Part shown: positions 1 to 5,395 of the stretch, piece after piece
How positions within the stretch are numbered: the stretch's first letter is position 1
How the letters are laid out: every line of letters starts with the position of its first letter
Origin: Acidobacteriota bacterium
GTDB taxonomy: Bacteria > Acidobacteriota > Terriglobia > Versatilivoradales > Versatilivoraceae
Reading direction: 5' to 3'
NCBI GenBank assembly: GCA_028875135.1
Contig: JAPPFQ010000370.1
Span: 1 to 7,546, forward strand
Length of the DNA: 7,546 nucleotides
Notes under the pieces: model-generated
Databases searched by the model: none
Told to the model about the DNA's origin: nothing
What the model saw: the letters and a program-made list of their open reading frames with translations, nothing else
Program-made: the position numbers and the translations under genes

Positions 1-1
1 G

Positions 2-1426
2 GTCTCCCGAACGCTACGCCGCCGGGTGGCCAGGGATTTCCGCTCCAACCTGGGCTGGGCCGACCTGTCCGACGAGCGACATGGCCTGGCAGTGGGTGTG
101 AAGCAGTTCCGGCATCTGTTTCCCAAGGCCTTTGAAATCAAAAAGTCGGGCAGCCTGATTGTGCGGCTATTTCCCGATGAAGCGGAACCCTGGAACCTGC
201 CGGCCGGCGGGTCCAGGACCCACCAGATGCTCTTCTACTTTCATGGCGACCGCAGTCTCGCCCAGGGTCGGGTCAGGAACGAGCTCATGGGTCTGCAGAA
301 ACCGGTGTACGCGTTCGCCTCTCCCTCCTGGTACTGCCGCGCCGGCCAAGCCCTGGGACCGCTTTCGGAATCTTCCCCCGAGGTCTATCGGGAGGGTTTC
401 TGGCCGCTGGTTCGCAGGGTTGACGGCTGGATTCAGGGACAGCGGGAATCGCTTGCAGAATCGCCCGACATTGGGGGGGCGGACGATATCAACGGTCACC
501 GCCGGCTTGGGTCGAGCGGAGGACGGCCCCGCCCGGAGAGCGCCAAAACCACCGCGAAAGGAGGCCGCCGGACCGACGACCGTAGCGGCTCTCTTGCCCA
601 TGGCCTTTACCTTCACTTTTTTCGGACCGGAGACCCCGTATCGCTGGAGGTTGCCGAGCAGTTGGTTGACCAGTGGGTGGATCCCGGTGTTTCCCGCCGG
701 TCCCATCCCGCCTCCCGTGCTTGTGCACCGAGCGGCTGGGACGGGCATGGGCGCGAGCCGTTGCTTTACTCCTTTCTGCTGACCGGGAATCGCCGAGCAC
801 TGGACGCTGCCCGTTCCTGGCTGGACCGGGTGGCGGTTGCGGACGAAGTGAATCCCGCTCAGGCGCCCCGCCATGCGGCCGCGGTTCTGGTCGGACTGGT
901 CAGGGGCTACCAGGCGCTTGGGGATGAGCGCTACCTGGAGAAGGCCCGGTGGATCGTGGACGTGATCCGTGCCTGGCAGGACGGGGATTGGGGGCGCTTG
1001 AAGGAACTGTCTCCGGTGAACGCCTTGCGGTGGCAGGCGGAACACGGGGAGGCCAGCGGGGCTGAAGATCGGGACAGGGGGCAGCTTTGGTCGGCGCTCC
1101 ACAGGAATCGGGACTGGTTGGGTCGAGACCGGGTCGAAGCCTGCCTGCGGCGGGAGATTGGCTCCGTTCGGGTCGGGTCGGCAGACCGGTCAACCGGGGC
1201 GAGGAATCCGGGGAAGTCCCCGGAGGCTGAAGCAGGTCTGGCGTCGGGTTTGGCTGCTCTCTACGAGACGGGGGGCGATCCCAGACACTGGGAACTGGCG
1301 CTGAGGGCGTTTACCGAGGCTATGCAGGATCGGGAGGCGTCCCGGTCAGTCCCCTCGGGCGCCATCTCGGGCGAAGCGCAGCACTTCCTGTGGTATCTGT
1401 CGCGGGCATTCGATCCGCCCCGGTGA
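2..1426 (+). CDS. Exo-rhamnogalacturonan lyase-like protein (PcRGLX/YetA type), 3' portion, 5' truncated by window
   Basis: The frame is open from base 2, so the gene very likely starts upstream; the GTG at 26 is only the first start-type codon in view. Numbering from that GTG (466 aa), residues 1-75 look like the end of a beta-rich domain (GWADLSDERHGLAVGVKQF, then GGSRTHQMLFYFH). The rest is alpha-helical. At least four helical hairpins share a loose pattern of aromatic/Leu, TGD/GGD or LGD, then a helix with Ala: about residues 190-217, 245-270, 288-318 and 415-440. This resembles the (alpha/alpha) toroid of the exo-rhamnogalacturonan lyase-like family, which degrades pectin backbones. Residues about 150-188 form a Gly/Arg/Ser-rich stretch where I would expect a conserved aromatic/acidic motif, so activity is uncertain. 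The stop lies 4 nt from the convergent tlpA-like gene. The family call is from recalled patterns; another toroid glycan-active enzyme is possible. Coding itself is well supported by length and GC-rich third positions. Confidence 0.55.
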   Translation, partial: VSRTLRRRVARDFRSNLGWADLSDERHGLAVGVKQFRHLFPKAFEIKKSGSLIVRLFPDEAEPWNLPAGGSRTHQMLFYFHGDRSLAQGRVRNELMGLQKPVYAFASPSWYCRAGQALGPLSESSPEVYREGFWPLVRRVDGWIQGQRESLAESPDIGGADDINGHRRLGSSGGRPRPESAKTTAKGGRRTDDRSGSLAHGLYLHFFRTGDPVSLEVAEQLVDQWVDPGVSRRSHPASRACAPSGWDGHGREPLLYSFLLTGNRRALDAARSWLDRVAVADEVNPAQAPRHAAAVLVGLVRGYQALGDERYLEKARWIVDVIRAWQDGDWGRLKELSPVNALRWQAEHGEASGAEDRDRGQLWSALHRNRDWLGRDRVEACLRREIGSVRVGSADRSTGARNPGKSPEAEAGLASGLAALYETGGDPRHWELALRAFTEAMQDREASRSVPSGAISGEAQHFLWYLSRAFDPPR

Positions 1427-1430
1427 GGGT

Positions 1431-2009
1431 TCAGAGAAGGGGGGCGACGGCCTTGTGAAAGACCTCGTAGTTCTGTCCGCCGACCAGGCTGCGAGCCAGT
1501 CGGCCCTTTCGATCGATGACGAAGGTGGTGGGAAGCCCTCCGATCCAGTCCGGCGCAAGGAACCCGATCAAGTCCTCGTAGCTTTCCTCGGCGTTGATAT
1601 AGGTCGGGAAAGTCACGCCGTTTTCCTTGAGGAAGGCCTCCACCTGCCTCCGCTGCTCGGCAAAGTCGACCGAGATCAGGATCAACTCCAGACCGCGGTT
1701 CCGATACTTCCCGTAGAGCTTGATCAGGTCCGGAAACTCCTCGCGGCAGGGAACGCACCAGGTTGCCCAAAGGTTGATCATTAAGACCTTCCCCTGCTTC
1801 TTCTTGAGAATGGTCTTGAGCGTGGTGGCCTCAACCGGTTTCAATACAGGGCCGGCGCCGGGGGACGAGCTCGGGGGGAGGGAAGATGGAGCCGGGCCGG
1901 CTGTGTGCAAGCAGATCCAGAGGGCTGCCACCAGCGTCAGAGCCCGCCGACGTCGCCTTGTCAGTCCCGAGACCATGCTTCCCCGCAGGTGCCTGGCTAG
2001 AATCGTCAC
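1431..2009 (-). CDS. Exported TlpA/ResA-like thiol-disulfide oxidoreductase
   Basis: A membrane-tethered or exported thioredoxin-fold protein, expected to reduce or exchange disulfides outside the cytoplasm, as TlpA/ResA proteins do (for example in cytochrome c maturation). With the chosen start it has 192 aa. A basic run (TRRRRR) and hydrophobic helix (ALTLVAALWICL) occupy about residues 17-34, followed by a Pro/Ser linker and the thioredoxin domain from about residue 60. The active site WCVPC is at residues 84-88 in the context NLWATWCVPCREEFP, and the cis-Pro lies in GGLPTTFVID at about residue 160. I see no clear lipobox, so it is a cleaved-signal or signal-anchor protein. Start choice: GTG at 2009 is preceded by AAGGAG on the minus strand with a 10-nt spacer. 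A GTG at 2045 has no Shine-Dalgarno and would put 12 polar residues in front; an ATG at 1976 is a shorter option. No dedicated redox partner gene is visible nearby, so the substrate is unknown. Confidence 0.9.
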   Translation of the reverse strand: MTILARHLRGSMVSGLTRRRRRALTLVAALWICLHTAGPAPSSLPPSSSPGAGPVLKPVEATTLKTILKKKQGKVLMINLWATWCVPCREEFPDLIKLYGKYRNRGLELILISVDFAEQRRQVEAFLKENGVTFPTYINAEESYEDLIGFLAPDWIGGLPTTFVIDRKGRLARSLVGGQNYEVFHKAVAPLL

Positions 2010-2055
2010 GTCCGGACCACTCCTTCTTTCGGGTTTCGCGTCCACGGGCTCGAAA

Positions 2056-2085
2056 TTGACACGAAAACGCCAATGATGCTATAAA
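2056..2085 (+). promoter_or_regulatory. Sigma-70-type promoter for the tRNA-Leu/tig transcript
   Basis: A perfect -35 hexamer TTGACA (2056-2061) and a -10 TATAAA (2080-2085, one mismatch to consensus) are separated by 18 nt. The local AT content is well above the surroundings. Transcription should begin near 2092, about 86 nt before the mature tRNA 5' end. It is the best promoter in the window and the only one seen for the whole plus-strand series. No CIRCE element or heat-shock-type promoter is apparent, which argues for a constitutive basal promoter. Confidence 0.75.
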
Positions 2086-2124
2086 ATTCAACGCCTGCTG
2101 TCATGGGCATTCGTCGCAGTTCCC

Positions 2125-2177
2125 AGCCTTATCGATCAGAGCAGCTTCGGGCAACCGGGCTCGAAGTCGCGCACCAA
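2125..2177 (+). other. Possible decayed tRNA 3'-end sequence upstream of tRNA-Leu
   Basis: The stretch holds a T-loop-like TCGAAGTC (2161-2168) and ends in CGCACCAA (2170-2177), immediately before the first base of the intact tRNA. The same 8-mer, CGCACCAA, is the end of the intact tRNA (2256-2263), 86 nt downstream, which is about one tRNA unit. A TTA...GATC...AG pattern at 2129-2140 also loosely mimics the anticodon region of the intact copy. It has no pairing acceptor stem and cannot fold as a tRNA. It could be the remains of a tandem duplicate, or chance. Confidence 0.2.
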
Positions 2178-2262
2178 GCGAAAGTGGCGGAATTGGCAGA
2201 CGCGCTGGACTTAGGATCCAGTCCCGAAAGGGGTAGGGGTTCAAGTCCCCTCTTTCGCACCA
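2178..2262 (+). tRNA. tRNA-Leu (anticodon UAG), CCA encoded
   Basis: A complete class II tRNA of 85 nt. The acceptor stem GCGAAAG (2178-2184) pairs perfectly with CTTTCGC (2252-2258), followed by discriminator A and encoded CCA (2260-2262). The anticodon stem CTGGA/TCCAG (2205-2209 and 2217-2221) closes a 7-nt loop with anticodon TAG at 2212-2214, which reads CUA and related CUN leucine codons. The long variable arm (about 2222-2234, CCC-GAAA-GGG) is typical of leucine tRNAs. The T arm is AGGGG/CCCCT with loop TTCAAGT (2240-2246). It sits in the leader between the promoter and tig, with no convincing terminator after it, so it is probably processed out of a longer transcript by RNase P and 3' nucleases. 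Confidence 0.97.
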
Positions 2263-2340
2263 AATCCCGATCCTTCTTGATCGTTTCCAACCCTTTCGAT
2301 CCAACGAGAAGAAGATAGGCAGCGGGTTCACCTCCCGGCC

Positions 2341-2347
2341 AAGGTGG
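2341..2347 (+). promoter_or_regulatory. Shine-Dalgarno site that places the tig start at TTG 2353
   Basis: AAGGTGG differs by one base from AAGGAGG and lies 5 nt before TTG 2353. The competing GTG at 2344 lies inside this site and has no Shine-Dalgarno of its own. Confidence 0.55.
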
Positions 2348-2352
2348 ATGTC

Positions 2353-3654
2353 TTGAAGGTTGAAGTCAACCTCCTGAGTTCCTGCAAGACCGAGTTGGGC
2401 ATTGAAGTGGAAGCCGAACGGTGGAAGCCGGACTACCAGGCGGTCTGCCAAAAGTACCTGCGGCAGTCGCGGGTGCCGGGTTTTCGCCCCGGCAGAGCAC
2501 CGCTGCCGATCGTCCAGCAGCGATACGGGGATTCCATCAGGGCGGATTTCCTGGAGGCGGCCGTGCGCAAGTATTTCAAGGAGGCGGTGGAATCGGAGTC
2601 CCTCAGTCCCTTGTCGATGCCCAAGATCGCAGGCGTCGACTTCGCTCCGGGGCAACCCTTCACCTTCAAGGCCACCTTCGAAGTGCCGCCTGCCCTGGAG
2701 CTTCCCAATTACAAGGGGCTGGAGATCGAACAGGTCCCGACCGAGGTCAAGGACGAGGAAGTGAAGGCTGTCCTCGAACAGTTGCGGGAGCAATCGGCGG
2801 AGTATTTGCCGGTGGAAGACCGGCCCGCGAAGTCCGGTGACCATGCCGTCATCTCACTGGAGGGGAAGTATTCGACAGCCGGGCGCGAGGATATCCGCGA
2901 CGACGACGTCACCTGTGAACTGGGGGGAGAAGGGACGCCGCGGGAGTTTACCGACAACCTGAGCGGGGCCCAATGCGGAGAGACCCGGACCTTTTCGGTC
3001 ACCTACGGCGACGATCATCCCAACAGGCAGCTCGCCGGCCACCAGGTGAACTATCGCGTGGAGCTCAAGGCCGTCAAGCGGAAGCGCCTGCCCGAGCTCG
3101 ACGACGAGTTCGCCAAGGACGCCGGGGTCTACTCTTCTCTGGAAGACATGCGGTCCAAGGTGCGGGCTGACTGTGTGGAGCGAAAGGAGCAGGCCGCCCG
3201 CTCGGAAATGCAATCCAGGCTCGTCGACCGCCTGGTCGAGGACACCGCCTTTGACGTGCCCGAAGTGCTGGTCGAGGATCAACTGGAAGGGCGGCTGAAA
3301 GACACCATGCAGGCTCTGATGATGCAGGGCGTTCACCCCAGCACGCTCAAGCTGGATTGGAACCAGTTTCGGGAACAGCAGCGGGAGAAGGCCGTTCTGG
3401 ATGTGAAACGCGCCATCCTGCTGGAGCACATCGCCGACAAGGAGGAGCTGACCGTTTCCGAGGAAGAGCTGGAAGAAGAAATCTCGCGCATCGCCAAGGG
3501 GGCGGACCAGCCGACCGAGGCCGTCAGATCGCGCTTGACACGGGACGGGGGCGCCGCTAGAATCAAGAACACGATCCGAAATAGGAAGTGCCTGGATTTG
3601 ATCCTTCGTCTGGCGTCCGTCAAGACTCCCCCGGGACTTATCGTTCAACCCTAA
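2353..3654 (+). CDS. tig: Trigger factor, ribosome-associated chaperone
   Basis: Binds the ribosome near the peptide exit and shields nascent proteins. The 433-aa form is close to the E. coli length (432). The N-terminal ribosome-binding domain carries the signature GFRPGRAP at residues 43-50. An FKBP-like domain spans about residues 157-243, followed by LPELDDEFAK (246-255) and a long charged helical C-terminal chaperone domain. The FKBP-like part is divergent: where many trigger factors have a Phe-Pro-Glu-(Asp/Glu)-Tyr-His stretch, this one reads TYGDDHPN, so prolyl isomerase activity may be weak. Start: TTG 2353 gives the family-typical N-terminus MKVEV and is served by the AAGGTGG site; GTG 2344 would add three residues. 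It is the first protein gene after the tRNA-Leu promoter and lies 38 nt before clpP, in the classic order tig-clpP. Confidence 0.97.
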   Translation: MKVEVNLLSSCKTELGIEVEAERWKPDYQAVCQKYLRQSRVPGFRPGRAPLPIVQQRYGDSIRADFLEAAVRKYFKEAVESESLSPLSMPKIAGVDFAPGQPFTFKATFEVPPALELPNYKGLEIEQVPTEVKDEEVKAVLEQLREQSAEYLPVEDRPAKSGDHAVISLEGKYSTAGREDIRDDDVTCELGGEGTPREFTDNLSGAQCGETRTFSVTYGDDHPNRQLAGHQVNYRVELKAVKRKRLPELDDEFAKDAGVYSSLEDMRSKVRADCVERKEQAARSEMQSRLVDRLVEDTAFDVPEVLVEDQLEGRLKDTMQALMMQGVHPSTLKLDWNQFREQQREKAVLDVKRAILLEHIADKEELTVSEEELEEEISRIAKGADQPTEAVRSRLTRDGGAARIKNTIRNRKCLDLILRLASVKTPPGLIVQP

Positions 3655-3692
3655 ATCAGTACACAACCAAGACTTCAGGGGATCCCAACCAC

Positions 3693-4277
3693 ATGTTAGT
3701 TCCCATGGTAGTGGAACAGACGAGTAGGGGCGAGCGCGCCTACGACATCTACTCCCGCCTCCTGAAGGACAACATCATCTTCATTGGAACCCCGATTGAC
3801 GACAACATCGCCAACCTGGTGACGGCTCAATTGCTGTTCCTGGAGGCTGAGGACCCGGAGAAGGACATATCCCTCTACATCAACAGCCCGGGCGGTTCCA
3901 TCACGGCCGGCCTGGCGATATACGACACCATTCAGTTCATACGGCCGGATGTGACCACCATCTGCGTGGGGCAGGCGGCCAGCATGGCGGCTCTGCTGCT
4001 CTGCTCCGGCACTCGCGGCAAGCGCTTTGCTCTGCCCAATTCCCGGATCCTGATTCACCAGCCATCCATGGGCGGATTGTCCGGCCAGGCCTCCGATATC
4101 GACATTCACGCCAAAGAGATTCTCCGGTTGAGAGATACCACCAGCCAAATCCTCTCCTCCCATACAGGACAACCTCTGGACAGGATCGAGCGGGACGTGG
4201 AGAGGGATTTCATCATGACGGCCGAAGAAGCCCACGACTATGGGCTGGTCGATCAAGTCATCGTGCGCCATGAGTAA
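3693..4277 (+). CDS. clpP: ATP-dependent Clp protease proteolytic subunit ClpP
   Basis: Serine peptidase that forms the tetradecameric degradation chamber used by ClpX. The 194-aa product matches the mature length of the family. Catalytic residues by motif are Ser97 (GQAASMAALL), His122 (RILIHQPSMGG) and an Asp at about 172 (ERDVERDF). The oligomer-handle region (about 124-150) is intact. Start: ATG 3693 gives MLVPMVVEQTSRGERAYDIY, which begins at the position of the mature E. coli N-terminus, so there appears to be no cleaved propeptide. An AGGGGA-like site around 3677-3682 lies about 10 nt upstream; ATG 3705 is a later alternative. The frame is open further upstream to 3588 but that part overlaps the tig 3' end and is not conserved. 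It follows tig by 38 nt. Unusually, clpX is not the next gene. Confidence 0.98.
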   Translation: MLVPMVVEQTSRGERAYDIYSRLLKDNIIFIGTPIDDNIANLVTAQLLFLEAEDPEKDISLYINSPGGSITAGLAIYDTIQFIRPDVTTICVGQAASMAALLLCSGTRGKRFALPNSRILIHQPSMGGLSGQASDIDIHAKEILRLRDTTSQILSSHTGQPLDRIERDVERDFIMTAEEAHDYGLVDQVIVRHE

Positions 4278-4300
4278 GGGCAAACCGAGGCTTCCTTCAT

Positions 4301-4320
4301 CCGGTCCGGAAAGGGGCCGG
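4301..4320 (+). other. Candidate hairpin after clpP
   Basis: CCGGTCC (4301-4307) pairs with GGGCCGG (4314-4320) over seven pairs including one G-U, closing a GGAAAG loop, 24 nt after the clpP stop. No T-run follows, so it is not a canonical intrinsic terminator. It might stabilise the tig-clpP mRNA 3' end or weaken read-through into the next gene. In GC-rich sequence such a stem can also arise by chance. Confidence 0.3.
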
Positions 4321-4372
4321 CGGGCTTCTACGTGGTGAGGCGCACCGTCTAGAGACGACGGCGTGACCGAAA

Positions 4373-5254
4373 ATGCGTCAGGCCAGTGGAAAGGAATCGG
4401 GTCCGACCGCCGGTTCGGCGGGATCCTCCTGCGGATGGCGAAACCGTGGGTTGGCGGCTGTGGCGGCGTTCTGGTTGGCGCTGACGGCCATAGCCTCTCC
4501 GGGGCATGCGGCGACCGGGATGAGCCGGGAGGCGGCGGCGGCGGTCATCGCCCGGACCCGGCAGTGGGTCGAGGGGTACATGGAATCCCTGCCCAACTTC
4601 ACCTGCCGGAAGACGGTTCGGGTCTTCGTGGTTCCGGCAATGCGGAAGCCGGAGTTGCGCGATTGGGCGGTCGGGATACCCAAGTGGGTGGTTTCCAGGA
4701 GGGGAGGGAAGCCGCGGATCGATGAGTCGGAGTGGCTGGTGCGGATGGTGAAGGGAGGACGCGAAAGCTATGAATGGATCGGCGGCAATCAGCGCGGCCA
4801 TGGTTGGGGGTTTTTCGGTCATTGGTTGAAGGCTCTTTTCGGCCAGAAGTATCCGACCGAGTTTGAGTGGATTGAAGATGGCCGGTTGCGAGGGTATGGA
4901 GTGCATGTGTTTCGTACGGTGACGCCGAGAAATTTCTGCCAGTATGGCGGGCGCGCCGGCGACGACATCGCGCTGGTCGGGTTCCAGGGAAAGATTTATA
5001 TTGACCGGGACAGCGGGCGTGTTTTGAGATATGTGGCCGAGGAACCGATCGGATTGCCCAAGCGACACAGGGTCAAGTCGGGGAGGATGCTCTTCGACTA
5101 TGATTTCAGGGAGATTGGTGACGAGGTTGCGCTGCTTCCGGTAAAATCGCTGGCTTATACCAGGTACCGGGGCAGGTCGACCTTGGCGGAAAGCAACTTT
5201 CACCAGTACCGGGAGTACCAGGCCGAGACCAAGCTGGATTTTGGGGACCAGTAA
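4373..5254 (+). CDS. Exported protein of unknown function, Acidobacteriota-type, between clpP and clpX
   Basis: A 293-aa protein of unknown function. Residues 1-46 look like a Sec signal peptide: basic region around WRNR, hydrophobic core GLAAVAAFWLALTAIA (26-41), and a GHA-A cleavage site near 46. The mature part starts with a helix (SREAAAAVIARTRQWVEGYM) leading into SLPNFTC (72-78). Later come a Trp/Gly/Phe-rich segment (140-160), FEWIEDGRLRGYGVHVF (164-180), GKIYIDRDSGRVLRY (206-220), FDYDFREIGDEVALLPV (241-257) and a C-terminal FHQYREYQAETKLDF. This order matches, from memory, a family of secreted beta-rich proteins common in Acidobacteriota with no assigned function. Only two cysteines remain after the signal (78 and 189), so one disulfide is possible. 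ATG 4373 has no clear Shine-Dalgarno and follows a small hairpin (4345-4361). From about 4800 to 5060 codons are less GC-rich at third positions (TTT, ATT, TAT) than in clpP or clpX. It interrupts the usual clpP-clpX pair. Confidence 0.82.
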   Translation: MRQASGKESGPTAGSAGSSCGWRNRGLAAVAAFWLALTAIASPGHAATGMSREAAAAVIARTRQWVEGYMESLPNFTCRKTVRVFVVPAMRKPELRDWAVGIPKWVVSRRGGKPRIDESEWLVRMVKGGRESYEWIGGNQRGHGWGFFGHWLKALFGQKYPTEFEWIEDGRLRGYGVHVFRTVTPRNFCQYGGRAGDDIALVGFQGKIYIDRDSGRVLRYVAEEPIGLPKRHRVKSGRMLFDYDFREIGDEVALLPVKSLAYTRYRGRSTLAESNFHQYREYQAETKLDFGDQ

Positions 5255-5351
5255 TCTGCAGTCATTTAAACAGGGGATTGTCGGAGAATCCAAGGCGGAG
5301 CCGTCTCATGGGGCCAGGGCGTCATCGGGGGATGGAATCCGCTGAGTCGGC

Positions 5352-5374
5352 GCCGATCCCTGACAGGGTTCGGC
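5352..5374 (+). promoter_or_regulatory. Near-perfect dyad just upstream of the clpX ribosome binding site
   Basis: GCCGATCCCTG (5352-5362), a central A, and CAGGGTTCGGC (5364-5374) form an inverted repeat with 10 of 11 positions complementary (one T-T mismatch). As RNA it can fold as a stem of about eight pairs with a UGACA loop; as DNA it has the shape of a dimeric repressor operator. It overlaps a perfect palindrome TCGGCGCCGA (5347-5356) and ends 9 nt before GGAGGAG of clpX. No T-run follows, so it is not an intrinsic terminator. I see no promoter hexamers nearby. The rest of 5255-5395 shows nothing recognisable. Confidence 0.4.
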
Positions 5375-5383
5375 AAGCCGGCC

Positions 5384-5390
5384 GGAGGAG
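5384..5390 (+). promoter_or_regulatory. Strong Shine-Dalgarno for the TTG start of clpX
   Basis: GGAGGAG lies 5 nt upstream of TTG 5396 and settles that rare start codon: no ATG or GTG in frame offers the full zinc-binding N-terminus. Confidence 0.85.
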
Positions 5391-5395
5391 CTGAC

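Noticed and set aside
167..1102. Minus-strand 311-aa open frame opposite the lyase-like gene
   Set aside because: Pro/Arg/Gly-rich with no domain. The plus frame has recognisable toroid-like helical repeats and continues past the window edge.
1455..2076. Plus-strand open frames opposite the tlpA-like gene (1455-1784, 1720-2076)
   Set aside because: The minus strand encodes a clear thioredoxin fold with WCVPC; these are shadows.
2010..2100. CIRCE or heat-shock-type promoter upstream of the tRNA/tig/clpP series
   Set aside because: No TTAGCACTC/GAGTGCTAA inverted repeat and no sigma-32-like elements; the sigma-70-type hexamers fit better.
2268..2286. Inverted repeat CGATC-CTTCTT-GATCG followed by TTT, as a tRNA terminator
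   Set aside because: Only five pairs, half of them A-T rich, and a three-base T-run. Too weak to call an intrinsic terminator.
2103..2318. Plus-strand 71-aa open frame across the tRNA
   Set aside because: It runs through the whole structured tRNA, so translation is implausible.
2101..4283. Long minus-strand open frames opposite tig and clpP (2101-2844, 2854-3666, 3696-4283)
   Set aside because: They lie opposite strongly conserved genes, and their translations are His/Leu/Gln/Val-rich with no recognisable domain. They are expected shadows of GC-rich third positions.
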